DNA of 64,000 bases. Origin: Amblyomma americanum. Its lineage: Eukaryota > Arthropoda > Arachnida > Ixodida > Ixodidae. How positions within the stretch are numbered: position 1 is the stretch's first letter; each line of letters begins with the position of its first letter. The notes under the pieces are model-generated. The model searched no databases and was not told where the DNA came from. It saw only the letters and a program-made list of their open reading frames with translations. Made by a program: the position numbers and the translations under genes. The DNA is taken from assembly GCF_052857255.1 (NCBI RefSeq), contig NC_135497.1, positions 118,374,744-118,438,743 on the forward strand, read 5' to 3'. Below, piece after piece: positions 33,722-44,315 of this stretch.

Positions 33722-34052
33722 ACCCACCCAGTTTTTGTGCTCTGAATAAATGTTTTTCCTCCTCCTCCTCTGGAAATGACGGCCGAGCGTCAGAGTAACA
33801 GGTATCAGAAGGCGCACAAGACAAATCACAACGCCGTCTGGGGGGAGAGGGGGGGTCAAGATATCGACCATTGCGGTTATGAGGGACGTTTCAGTGTTTG
33901 CAAAGAAGCAGAAACGCATTAGTTCTTTATTGCCTAGCTCGCTATTCGGCATCTTGTTCTCGTATAATTCCCAAAAAAACAGTCAAAAGTTACATGGTGT
34001 ATTGGCTTAAGACGGCGCACATATGGGCGACCTTTCGATAAATTATACTCAC

Positions 34053-34896
34053 CGCTTGCCGCCTGTTTTCGGCTTGACTCGCGTCAAAATCTTCGTCAGA
34101 AAGCTGCAGTAGTGCGGCTCACTTTCCTTGCTCGCCGCCACACAGTTTGGCGAACTGTGGCATGCGCGAAACTCTCTGGCACGGCGATTCATAGTCTTCA
34201 TCAAGTAGGATCTAGGAGCGCAACATTTGTCACGGTCTTCTGTATGCCGTCCTCTTTCCTCGTCCATACGATGGTACACTGTTTCGATAGTGTCAACTTC
34301 GGGAGCTCTGCACTCGTAGCGACCCACTTCTATACGCTTTCCTCTGTTTTGGCTTAAACGAGGACCCATACCTTCCGCAAAGACGGATGCAGGGGCTTTA
34401 GACTGCTCACGATATAGCTCTCTACGCCACCACCCACTCTCGCTTACAAAACGTTCCATGGACTCCAAGATGTCAGGACCAGGATCTCTGCACTCGTGAC
34501 GGCCCACATCTGCACACCATTCCTTGTTCTCGCAGATGCGCCGCTCCGTCCTTTCAATAAGGTCGAACGCCAGGGTTCTGCTCTGGGCGCGGCCAGCTTC
34601 TGTAATCACCCCCCTTTTCTGGCTGATATGGCGGTCAATAGTTTCCTTGCTACACTCGTCCTGATCCACTTGCGCAAGCAGGGGCCTGTTCACACGGGTA
34701 CCATGGTTCATCCTTTCCACAATGTAACCTCCCGGAGCTTCACACTCGCCACGAACCACTTCTGTACGCCGCGCATTCTTCTCGCTGCTAGGATGGTACG
34801 CCGTTTTCTCGAAGCCGGCTTCGGGAGGTCCGCATCCCCAGTCTTCGCCGTCGTGAGAGGGCACGTAGAAATCTCGGGGCTCATCTCTCGCCTTTT
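34053..34896 (-). CDS. Unrecognised protein of 30-residue tandem repeats (exon)
   Basis: On the minus strand an 844-bp open exon runs from an acceptor (TTTCCCCAAACTAG) to a donor (GTGAGT, 34047-34052). It codes about 280 residues, most of them at least seven consecutive units of 30 residues. One unit has a 6-residue deletion, and a shorter degenerate unit follows. Consensus: G-R-x-E-C-R-A-P, then x4-(I/V)-E-x-(M/V)-x2-R, ending R-x-E-V. Cys 5 and Pro 8 are the most constant. It is rich in Arg, Glu and Cys. No start codon is certain, so the true N-terminus is in another exon. I do not recognise the family. The repeat is also visible at DNA level (90 bp), so a translated satellite cannot be excluded. 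Confidence 0.55.
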
Positions 34897-35212
34897 CTAG
34901 TTTGGGGAAAGCTGCTAGCGCTTAGATGCTTCAAAATTCGGCAAGGTCGCGTAGTTTCCTGCACGAAAATCATAGCTTCCACTAGACCTAAGTGGTGAAA
35001 TACGCTTCATTTTGTCAGATACGTTAATCTTCAACATCTTCCAATAAAGTTCCATGAAACAAGCATTAGCGTTGACTAGATGACTCTAAATATGCATTAT
35101 CTTTAAATGCAGCAAATGTTACTATACAGTAGCTACTTCCGTGCCAAAGCCGAGGGAGCAGATATAAGCCACGCTGTGATAGATGGTTCCGGACTTCGAC
35201 TGTCTTCATGTA

Positions 35213-35420
35213 AAGAGTCTGACGGAATCCCGTCTGGTCGGGATGGTACATGACGAAAGTAGAAGGCGCCGACCAAAAGAAAGGATGGCATGACGTTTCG
35301 GCTCCCCCACGGGAGCCTTGTTCGCAATCTGCCGACGGGGGAGAACAAGGCTCCAGGGGTGGGGGGGGAGCCGAAACGTCATCCCATCCTTTTCTTTTTG
35401 GTCGGCGCCTTCTCCTTTCG
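35213..35420. mobile_element. Penelope-type terminal inverted repeats without a body
   Basis: Two facing arms (about 35271-35332 and 35342-35404) share 'gacgtttcggc', 'ccttgttc' and 'ggcgccgacc.aaaa'. They are related to the terminal arms of the Penelope element at 20.1-22.5 kb (gacgtttcgg...ccttgttc). Both loci also have 'gacggaatcccgtctgg' just outside the left arm (20102 and 35220). The coding body is gone, leaving a hairpin with a loop of about 10 nt. Confidence 0.7.
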
Positions 35421-36219
35421 TAATTTCGAATTTATAGGGTTCTCATCTTTGGCAGACCGTCCACATCCGTCGTGCAGCGAAATCTCGGCATACAAAGAAT
35501 TTCGTATTCGCCGAAACGCATCTTTTGTGATCCGGCTCGGACACGCGAAACCTAGAGCCTAATAAGCAGAACGGCAGTTTAAAAAAAAAGCCATCGCGAC
35601 GGGTATGGGAGAATGCAATAAACAGGTAAAAGTTGTAAATATTAATCGCTCGAATGGGAATAAAATCTTAGAAACTCGCTATTCGAAGCGAAGGCCTGAT
35701 GATTTTGCGACTTAAATTAGTACGTATGCATCACTGACAATAAGTGAAAACCGTTTTCTGCTCCTCCCCGTGCTCGGGTTTATTCCAGCAGGATTGCTCC
35801 AAATACGCATCGGCAAAATAACCAATGCCTTGAAACCGTCAGCTGATTCACGCAGACCTGATCATTATCATCAGCACAGGTCTCTCGCAGGGACTGATAT
35901 CTCGACGTGCCTGTTTAAAGTGCGCCCACGTATCAGATGACGAACACCAGTCCCTGTGCGTGGTGCCCGTCCTTAGCACATATCGAATCTCACAATATGG
36001 CACACAGCATGCAGCTTTACTTTGGTACGGCATATGCATTGTGCGGTTCAACATCCCGAAGCCGCGCATGTACGGTCTAGGAAATGGAGTGCATCGGATA
36101 AGTCCTACCACTGTGGTTCCTGAGCGGGCAGCGACGTAGCTAAGCTCTCGGGCGCTCTGGCCTCCATCGACATGCGGCCGCCGCGGCCGGGCTAAGCCTA
36201 GCTAAGCCTTGTAGCTTAC
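35421..36219. other. No gene recognised
   Basis: Short frames only; nothing identified. Confidence 0.4.
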
Positions 36220-36455
36220 CTGGTCCAGATACTGGCAGGCGAAGGTCTTGTAACGCGCCTCTTTTACCCGCCGCCTTCTCACCAAGAACGTGTCAAGGAT
36301 GACGCGCTCCCAGCGGCAGGTTTCTGCCGGTGCCTTGCCACAGCAAGATGAGCTGGCACGCCTTCGAAGCGGAGGCGGGATTCCTGGCTGCTCGCGGATG
36401 CGCGTGACCGCCCTCCTCTTCAGAGTCGATGGATACTGCCGCGTGCAGGAATTTT
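36220..36455 (-). CDS. Possible host exon, unknown protein
   Basis: A minus-strand open frame ends with FLVRRRRVKEARYKTFACQ, then YLDQ, directly before a good donor (GTAAGC, 36214-36219). An acceptor-like GTTTCAGTAGCAG lies near 36455. The protein is basic and I do not recognise it. It might belong to the same transcript as the repeat exon at 34.05-34.9 kb, but the splice phases do not join directly (phase 0 out, phase 1 needed). At least one more exon would be required. This is a weak call. Confidence 0.3.
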
Positions 36456-39004
36456 TTTCCCTGCTACTGAAACTGCCAATGTTTTCGATCGCTCTATAGT
36501 GTGTAATTAGTCGAACGTAAACATTGATATCACGCGAGAAAAGAGCTGTGAATGATGCGAAGCGTAAAAGTGAATATTTTGATCCTATGATGATAATTAT
36601 TATTTTGGTTGCCCAATGAGATTCTAGGCGCACCCAGTGAATGCCTGGGATCGCGAGCAAATGCGCACTAGCATTTAATGTGTGGTTCCGCGCAGGATGC
36701 GTGATCTGTAAAAAGCTAGAATCCACCAAAAAGAAAAGGAATGGAAGATCTTTTCGCCGCTGACCGGGTTTCGTCGTGCAGGACTTCCTGGAATTCATAT
36801 AAAGAAAACACGCAGCATGAGAGACAGGGACGGAGTGAGTCGCCACGACAGCACACCAACTTCCCCAGCTGTTTCAGTTTGCGTTGAAATTTATGCTTGG
36901 GCTTCAGTACGAGACAAATCATGAAGGGCAATGAGGCGCTTCATCCCGTCGTTCCTGCTTTGTCTCGTCCTCGCACCTTTTAATCAAAGGGTTCGCGTAA
37001 GCTCGATGCTTCAGGAACTTGTGTGGACTCAGGATCGAATACCATGCACGAGAGATGAAGGCGTCGATAACCAACAGAAATAATGTGCTTGATCGGCGGT
37101 GATGCCAGGCTTTGCACAGGCTTCGTAAGAAAGCGATGCCGAGATGCCAACGGCTAAGGAATGCGCGGAGTGTGCACTAGGCATCATCGTTGGCTGTTAG
37201 CTAGAGTGAAGTCAACCAGAGGCCACTCGACAGTCAGAGCAAGCCCACTGAAATGCGGGGTCATTGCTGCGGGGTGAAGCTGAACGCGAGAGGGAGCACG
37301 ACTGCGGTCTGAGCTTTGGCTGCCAAGTGGTAAGGACAGTGTGGCAAACATAAGTGAAAACTGTTGTCTGCAGTTCATGTGAAGCTAGGAATGAAGACTA
37401 GGGGCATAATGCAAGTAATGAATCAATGCATTCACTCACATTGTGTATATCGTCAACTGTTACTTCGTCTCGATTTTGGTTACTCCTTGCGTGGCTCTAG
37501 TGTACGCATATATAAAAATCTGTTTTGCTAATAAAAGCGCTTCGGGTGGGTCGGTATGCTCTTGCCTGCTCCTTCAGCCAATTGGCTCACTTGTACGCGA
37601 AGGACTTGAAAACGAGGAAAGCGCAGCAATATAGAGGCACGGTCAAAGGTATCATGAAGATTGCTGTATTTATTATCGTCTATTTCTAGTCGTTTGTTGA
37701 ATCATAATTTCTTATGAACAATCTTTTTTCCAGAAAGAGTGCTTATCAAAGCTGCCTGATGCCACTTCAGGCAAAGGTTGAGCTCGGTACCGAGGCGGTG
37801 CTCTTCCAATGAACTAAATTCAGTCCACTTAAAACGAACCTGACTGTAACGCCAATTGCGTTCGTTGTATAAGTGACTTGCCCTAATACGGCAAAAACAC
37901 AGAACTGAACAAATGTGGCGTTTATTTCTTTATGAAGTCCAGTTGAATAACGTTTGTTTCTCGGAGACAGACTCAATCAAGCCGCTTTCTAAGCTATCCG
38001 GCATGGTACGAGAGTGACTGAAGCGTTCGCGGTAACTTTTTACGGTAGTTCGGCACGCTCGTCTTCGTCCTCTACAACGTTGAAAGAATGTAGAGATGAA
38101 GCGACCGCTTCTCATGTGAGCCAGCTGTCTGTGCACTTCCTTGACCCGGCGGCAGCGCTGAAAGCGGAGTTTCATTTGCGCAGGCGACGCACGCCACATG
38201 CCAGGAGGGCCTCCTCGATTGATTATAGACGTCTCAGATCGCTGTTCATTTTCATTAGAAAATAGCGCGAACGAACGAAGGATCGAGAACGATTAAACAC
38301 ACTGACGAGCGCTGACTCGTCACTACATTTTCTACTGAGAAAAAAAACACATTAATAACCGACAATCACATGACCATCGCACATGCCCAGAGTAAAATAT
38401 TAGGACCAAAATATATATATCAATGGCTAAAAATCCCAATTCATCGGTAGAAGCTAGGAGAGCCGAAGCAACCAAAAACACGAAAAAACGAACCATGAAA
38501 ATTTCAAATTCACTAAAACAAATCACGTGTTGTCTAGGAAAGGAATCGTTTTACTGACTAACAATAACGATTGCTGACTAACGCATTCATGCTGTTTCTT
38601 CAGATCATTGTCATTGGTTGATCACCGGCTGTTCGCAGTAGTCTCGCTTTCAATGCTGCCCCTCTGTCGGGCTTACCGCGCTTATGCTTTCAGTTTAGAC
38701 TCTTTGCCCAGCCGGCACACACGCACGCAATCATTGTGGCTTTTAGCCTGTCTGGGAGCGCTCAGTTTCGATGAAGCTCCAAAATTCCGCAGGTATATAG
38801 CTATGATTCTAGTTGACACCACCGTATTTTTTCAAAAGCGCTCAGTGTTTTCGATAAAAATAAATTTCTTGCAAATGTATAACAAATTTCATGCTTCGTA
38901 CTGCGGTGTTAGTAATTCATTCTGTGCCCCTGGAGGCGAGACTGTACCCAAGTAAGGTGTTGATCTACACTATAAGGTTGAAATTGTATATGAGCTGATT
39001 TTTC
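36456..39004. other. No gene recognised
   Basis: About 2.5 kb without any domain, exon or repeat partner that I can support. Frames are all under 125 codons. Confidence 0.4.
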
Positions 39005-39690
39005 TCAATGCTTCATAACATGCATTTCAGTTAATTTGATGGAACTCTCAATGGAATAAGGACAGGAGAATGACTGTTCATGCGGTTCACTGCCATATGG
39101 CAAATAAAGATAAAATAGGTATGTCGTACAGAATTTACAGGTTGGTTGTTTCGTTCTGCGACCTTTATTTTGTCTTGCTGAAGACATATACAGCGGACGG
39201 TAAAAAGAGAAAAACACTTCACTATTGCTAACGAATGAGGCAAGAAAACCAGACTGAAGGCTGGGATGTTAAGCCATCTCCTAATTAGAGATCACTCCAC
39301 CTGATGCTGAAACTTGTGTGCCGACTATAGCAGATTTCAACACAGCGACAGCACTGTGTCGAGCAACTGTTTAAGACATTTACATGGGCCATATGGCGTT
39401 CTCATCGGTGACGAGCAGTGTTTTAAAAAACATCTTTGCACGGGCGTTTAAAATGGTGACGTAAGCGCCGATTAAAACAGCGGAGATCTTCAGGCTTCTC
39501 CTCCCTTCTACGGAGAAGTGCTTAAAATCTTGATTACTCCATTGTTGCCGAAATTTTCAATTCAAGCCGCCTTCACCTACTTGGTGCCTGTCGTTGTAAG
39601 ACGCCGAAAGACAATGCTTCGCGGGCTATACCTTCGGCAGCGTTGGTGTTGTTCCTTCCAGCAACTGTTTCTTCGCAGTAAATCTACCGC
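39005..39690. repeat. Dispersed repeat R, copy 2
   Basis: Direct-orientation partner of 4205-4888, with the same ordered blocks and many scattered differences. It abuts collagen-like minisatellite locus 2 on its right side. Confidence 0.7.
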
Positions 39691-39990
39691 TGCTGGGAGG
39701 GACGGGAGTTTCCGGGAGGTGCCGGGAGGGCCAGTGGCGCAGGGAGGGCCGATGCCGCGAGGAGGGTCAGGGGCGCAGGGAGGGCCGAGGCCGCCAGGAG
39801 GGTCAGGGGTGCAGGGAGGGCCGAGGCAGCCAGGAGGGTCAGGGGCGCAGAGAGGGCCGAGGCCGCCAGGAGGGTCAGGGACGCAGGGAGGGCCGAGGCC
39901 GAAAGGAGGGATAGGGGCGCAGGGAGGGCCGGGTGCGCCGAGCGGGCCGAGGGCGCCGTGAGAGCCAGGGGCGCCGGGAGGGCTGAGGCC
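39691..39990 (-). repeat. Collagen-like minisatellite, locus 2 left part (36-bp unit)
   Basis: About six to seven copies of a 36-bp unit ('ggagggccgaggccgcc' then 'aggagggtcaggggcgcag'). On the minus strand it reads as a 12-residue unit, GLGPPCAPDPPG. This is a Gly-X-Y pattern in which the same two glycines are replaced by Cys and Asp in nearly all units, showing amplification from one mutated founder. Confidence 0.75.
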
Positions 39991-40366
39991 CATTCTCGCT
40001 ATTAAGGGTTGGAAATCAGCTGTCCCCCGACGAACACCCTGTTATGTGCTAAAATGGTGCAGAGATGTGCACTTTTCAGGAAGGGTGCATAGGATGAAAG
40101 TTGAAAGGGCGCACATCAGTAAAAGGCTTTTGCTTCATGGTTGGGTCAATGTGGAGCACGCTTCCAACATGCATTCGTAGAGGTGGTATGGAAAATTAGT
40201 ACGTTTTAATGAGGGTGCAACCATTACATCCTCTAAAGCATCATTAGGTGCACCCTTCCTTATGGGTGCTGATCTCTGCACCCTTTGTTAGCACCAACAA
40301 TAGGAAATGGGTGTTCGTCTGGGGACAGCTGATTTGCACCCTTAAGGGTGAGAAATTATTTAGTGT
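39991..40366. mobile_element. MITE inside the minisatellite
   Basis: The ends are about 95-bp inverted repeats. The left arm (39991-40094) has 'ttaagggtt', 'aaatcagctgtccc' and 'cgacgaacaccc'. The right arm (about 40237-40366) has the complement, 'gggtgttcgtc', 'ggggacagctgattt' and 'cccttaa'. There is no coding capacity. Collagen-like repeat resumes on both sides, so it inserted into the array. A target duplication is unclear. Confidence 0.7.
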
Positions 40367-40590
40367 GCGCCGTGAGAGCCGGGAGCGCCGGGAGGGCCGA
40401 AGCCGCTGGGGTGGGCGACGAAAGGGCTGGGGACGCCGGGAGGGTCGTGGACGCCTAGAGGGCCGGGGGTGCCTCGAGGGCCGAGGCCGCTGGGAGGGGC
40501 GACGAAAGAGCTGGGGGCGCCGGGAGGGTCGGGGACGCCTGGAAGGCCGGGAGTGCCGAGGCCGCCGGAAATGCCGGGGGTGCCGGGAGG
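40367..40590. repeat. Collagen-like minisatellite, locus 2 right part
   Basis: GC-rich 'gggagggccg.ggccgctggg' units resume after the MITE and end at the LINE tail. Confidence 0.65.
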
Positions 40591-40896
40591 TGGTGGTGGT
40601 GAAAAGCATTTATTAGGCTATATCTACAGAGAGTTGCTCGGGGAGAGGCCCCTAGTGGGAATCGCCCCTTACAATAGAAGGCGGTGCCCTCATTCCGGGA
40701 CCCCGTTGGTCCTGACCGCTGCGCAGGTCCGCCGAACCAGGGCCTGTTGGGCCGATAGTTCTTTGCTGCCGAGCAGAGCCGCCTCCCAGTTCTCTCGGGT
40801 AGGGGAAGGGGTGATGGGGGCAGAGAAGGATTTTGCCTGCATGCCCAAACAATGTGAAAGGTGTCAGCCATCTCCCCACAGAATGAGCAGCGGCCG

Positions 40897-41664
40897 TCAA
40901 AGAAGAGTCAAAGTGCTTGAGAACCGCCGGGCACAGCAGGGTGTTTGTATAGAGCCTAAGGAGAATTCGCCAGGTTTGCCCAGTCCCTTCATAGGAACCG
41001 GGTAGCGCCGGTGTTCGGAACGATAGTGCTCTGGGATATCTTTAAAAGAAAGAAGAGGGATTTGATCCGGGTTAAGGTCCTCCCAAAGAACGCCTGGTGT
41101 CCGGTAAGTGTGTGCGCGGGCTGCCTCATGGGCGGCTTCGTTCCCTGGCATGCCTTGGTGGCCGGGGACCCATATGATTAAGCGGTGAGTTGGATCGCAA
41201 TCGCGAGTACTGTGATGAAGAATTTGGTGAGCAAATGGAGTGATCCAACCGAACTCAAAGTTACGACAGGCTCCGCGAGAGTCTGTGAGGATGAATTTAG
41301 TGTCGGGATGGGAGGCTGCGAGGGCGATCGCTACCTCCTCCGCATGAGTTGAGCTGGGCGCCCTGAACGAGAGGCCGTCCACCTGTCTTCTCTCGTGTAC
41401 CACTGCAGCCGTGTACCATTCCCCTTTGGTGTGGTGGTGTGGGCCTGCAATGTCGACGTAGAAGACGTGTTTCTTTGAGCCATAGTGGCGGTGCAGGGCA
41501 TCCGCCCGCGCCTGGCGCCGGCCATTATGGTCCTCCTTGTTCATCTTAGTCGGAAGGGGTAAAACGTAGAGGGCGCGTCTCCACAGTTCGGGCACTCGAA
41601 CCCGTTCCATTGTATGATGGTGATGTTTGATGTGTAACCGGTCCAAAATGCGGCGACCGGACAC
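40897..41664 (-). pseudogene. I-group LINE RNase H domain (copy 2)
   Basis: A 255-codon frame with VFYVDIAGP (Asp), STHAEEVAIALA (Glu), FILTDSRGACRN (Asp) and WVPGHQGMPGNEAAHEA. The catalytic set looks complete. It ends with a GLGKPGEF-type C-terminal segment. A stop just before it (near 41668) separates it from the linker. Confidence 0.8.
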
Positions 41665-42159
41665 GGTCTAAGCGAGACGCGTGTATTGGTTAACGAGATG
41701 CACCTCGCGAAGTTCCCTATAGGTGTTCACCATCCCCAACGCGAGCAGTCACGCGTTGGAAGTGGAGATCGGGAGGTCGAGGGCTCTCTTGAAAATTTTG
41801 CGGAGGACAACCTCCAAGCAATCTTCGTCATGTTTCCGTAAGCGGAGGTAAGGAGTCGAGTACGGTACTCGACTAGTTACGAAGGCATGGGCGAGCCGCA
41901 CCGCATCCTAACTTCGCAACCCTCCTCGCTTGTTAGAAACGCGGCGAACGATGTGGCCCATCTGGTCGCCGACTCTGCGGAGTTTGGCAAGGGTCGTGTC
42001 TACCTTGCGATGCTGATTAATGAAGAGACCGAGTATTCGCAGCTCCTGCTCTTCACGGATGGGGCCGCTGGCGAGAGAGAGCTGAACGGAGATTTTGCAT
42101 TTCGGAGAATGTCGAATATGCACAAATTCTGACTTGGACGGGGAGCACTGGAGGCCGCA

Positions 42160-43479
42160 CTACGTAGCATAGTGGTCTACTTTGCGCGCCGCTGCTTGTA
42201 GGCATTCCTCCATCTCTCCTATGTTTCCCGTAGTAGCCCAGATGGTGATGTCATCGGCGTAGAGTGCATGCTGAACACCGCCGACACCCACCAGCTGCGC
42301 TGGGAGGTGCATCATGGCAATATTAAACAGAAGCGGGGACAACACAGCGCCTTGTGGTGTGCCCCGCGTTCCCATCTCAAACGGGCCGTACTCGGTCTCT
42401 TGTATGCGTATATAGGCCAAGCGGTCTGTTAAGAAATGTTTGATGTAGTTGAATGTACGAGGACCACAGTTGGTCTCGCTAAAATGTTTTAATATGACGC
42501 TGTGTTTAACGTTGTCAAACGCACCCTTCAGATCGAGTGCTAGGACTATCTTGTTATTGTGTGGGTGTTCTATGGGTTCGAGAACCTCGCGATGAAGTTG
42601 TAAAAGTATGTCTTGTGCGGACTTATGAGGTCGGAAGCCGAACCTGGTGTCGGCGAAGGTGTTCTTGTTCTCGAGATATTCCGAGAGGCGGTCACGGACA
42701 ATCGTTTCTTTAAGTTTCCCTACGCATGAAGTGAGAGAGATGGGCCGGAGGTTGTCTGTGTTTACCGGTTTCCCCGCCTTCGGGATAAAGGTTACCAATG
42801 ATGTCTTCCAATCAGGTGGCAACGAAGTGTCCCCGGTCCAAATGGCGTTGATATATTCAAGTAGGGTTTCGTATGCCCGATCGGGGAGGTTTGCCAACAG
42901 TTTGACTGTGACCTTATCCCTCCCGGGCGCCGTCCCCCTGCGCATTTTGGCAAGAGCCGCGCGAAGGTCGTGAAGCTGGAAAAGCTGATCCAGTTCCGGA
43001 TTATCGTTGCCTGCATACGAATAATCCTGCCCGCGTGGATCTTGATCCTGACTGAGGTATTTTGAGCGTAAGACATTCGCTAGCTGCTCCGTGTTTCCTT
43101 GTAAATTGTGTATTGCGCGAGTGAGGTGTTTTTGCGTTTCCGAGAGTTTTTGTGTGGGGTCTATGAGACTCCTAAAGAGCCGCCAAGTGTTGCGGCTTGA
43201 TATCTGTCTTGCTGCGCTGTTGCATCTATCTACCCAGTTATTGTCAGCGAGCTGGGCAGCATACTCAGCAGCTTGCTGGGTGAGGTCAGAGATGCGAGCG
43301 CGGAGCTTACAATTGTGTTTTTGCCGCCGCCATCGTTTAGTGAGGCAGCGGCGATCTTCCCAGAGGTGTATCAGGTGGTTATCCACGTCCGATGCACGCT
43401 CTGTAAGCTGGATCTGCTTTTCGTGTGAACCGAGTGTTTGCATGAGTCCGTGTGCCCAAGTTGAGTAGTTTTGGTCCAA
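42160..43479 (-). pseudogene. I-group LINE reverse transcriptase (copy 2)
   Basis: A 439-codon frame: MRRGTAPGRDKVT, RPISLTSCVGKLKE, LALDLKGAFDNVKH (motif A), GTRGTPQGAVLSPLL (motif B) and ALYADDITIWA (motif C, about residue 404). The RT catalytic residues are intact. It ends at TAG 42160-42162, after which the homologous linker continues (frame 41908-42123). Confidence 0.85.
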
Positions 43480-44315
43480 GATAGAAGTTACTGGGAGGGC
43501 CTGGCGGAAAGCATTCCAGTCGGGAAGTTTGACTGTTGGAAGGGGGCGATGTAAGGGTCGAGTGTAAATTAGTGTTCAGTATGCAGTGGCCGCTACCAAG
43601 GGTGTCCTCAGTGTTGATCCACTCTGCGTGTCGGATGTGTTTCGTGAGGGGAAGGTCGGGGCAGGTGTCCCGAGTGACGGAATTTCCTACACGTGTCGGG
43701 TGAGCAGGGTCGGTTGGAAGAGTGATGCCCAGCGCAGATATAAGTTCCGCTAACTTACGACCACGCGGCTCTTCCTTGCGATAGCCCCACATTGGACAGG
43801 GGGCGTTAAAATCGACCACTATTATGAGGGGGTCGTGACCAGCGATCCTTAGCGCTGCGCTAAAGATGTTAGAAAAACTGATATTTTTGAGATTCGGGGG
43901 GGGGGGGGCAGTAGATATTAAGGATATGTGCGGGACTATCCGTTCGCCGTAGACGGAGGACAGAGACCATCACGTACGAATATTCCAGATTTAGGTCGAG
44001 ATTAACCTCCTGCGCTGTGTAGGCATTATGGACTAGGAGACAGGTGAACGGGTCTCGTTGGAAAGTACTATAGCCCGAGAGCTTGACCGCATCCCCGGTT
44101 TCTTGCAACGCAAGGACTGCGGCGGGGTGTTCAAGGTTGTCAATGTACGCCCTTAAGTTGGGGCGTTTGGTCCTGTCTTTGAAACCCCGACAGTTCCACT
44201 GTACAAGGGAAAGAGCTTGCTGTCTTTGCGGGGGGCGGCGCCCTCTAGGAGGTTGGTTGGGAGAGGACGCAGCCATGCCGATTTGAAGAGAGACTGCCTT
44301 GGAGAGCCGGAACAT
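43379..44315 (-). pseudogene. I-group LINE APE endonuclease (copy 2), frameshifted
   Basis: Two frames cover it. 44315-43869 has LVQWNCRGFKD and VLALQETG (metal-binding Asn and Glu) and ends after HILNIYCPPPP. 43819-43379 has VVDFNAPCPMWG and RDTCPDL, with LGSGHCILNT where SDH is expected. The catalytic Asp of the last motif is Gly. The enzyme would make the target-site nick; this copy is inactive. Confidence 0.8.

Larger units (their letters stand above)
29110..33771 (+). mobile_element. I-group LINE with RNase H, internally deleted (copy 1)
   Basis: Order along the element: ORF1 with CCHC knuckles, the endonuclease end, RT, RNase H, a C-terminal Cys-rich region, AATAAA (33745) and a (TCC)n tail. 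It has the same domains as the minus-strand copy at 40.6-46.2 kb. It differs in lacking most of the endonuclease: ORF1 runs straight into the endonuclease C-terminus near 30735. Single in-frame stops at 31254, 32412 and 32943 and shifts near 29712 and 33325 inactivate it. The 5' end is approximate. Confidence 0.8.

Noticed and set aside
34112..34900. Plus-strand repeated frames opposite the 30-residue-repeat exon
   Set aside because: Broken into two frames by stops and without splice support. The minus frame is continuous and bounded by splice sites.
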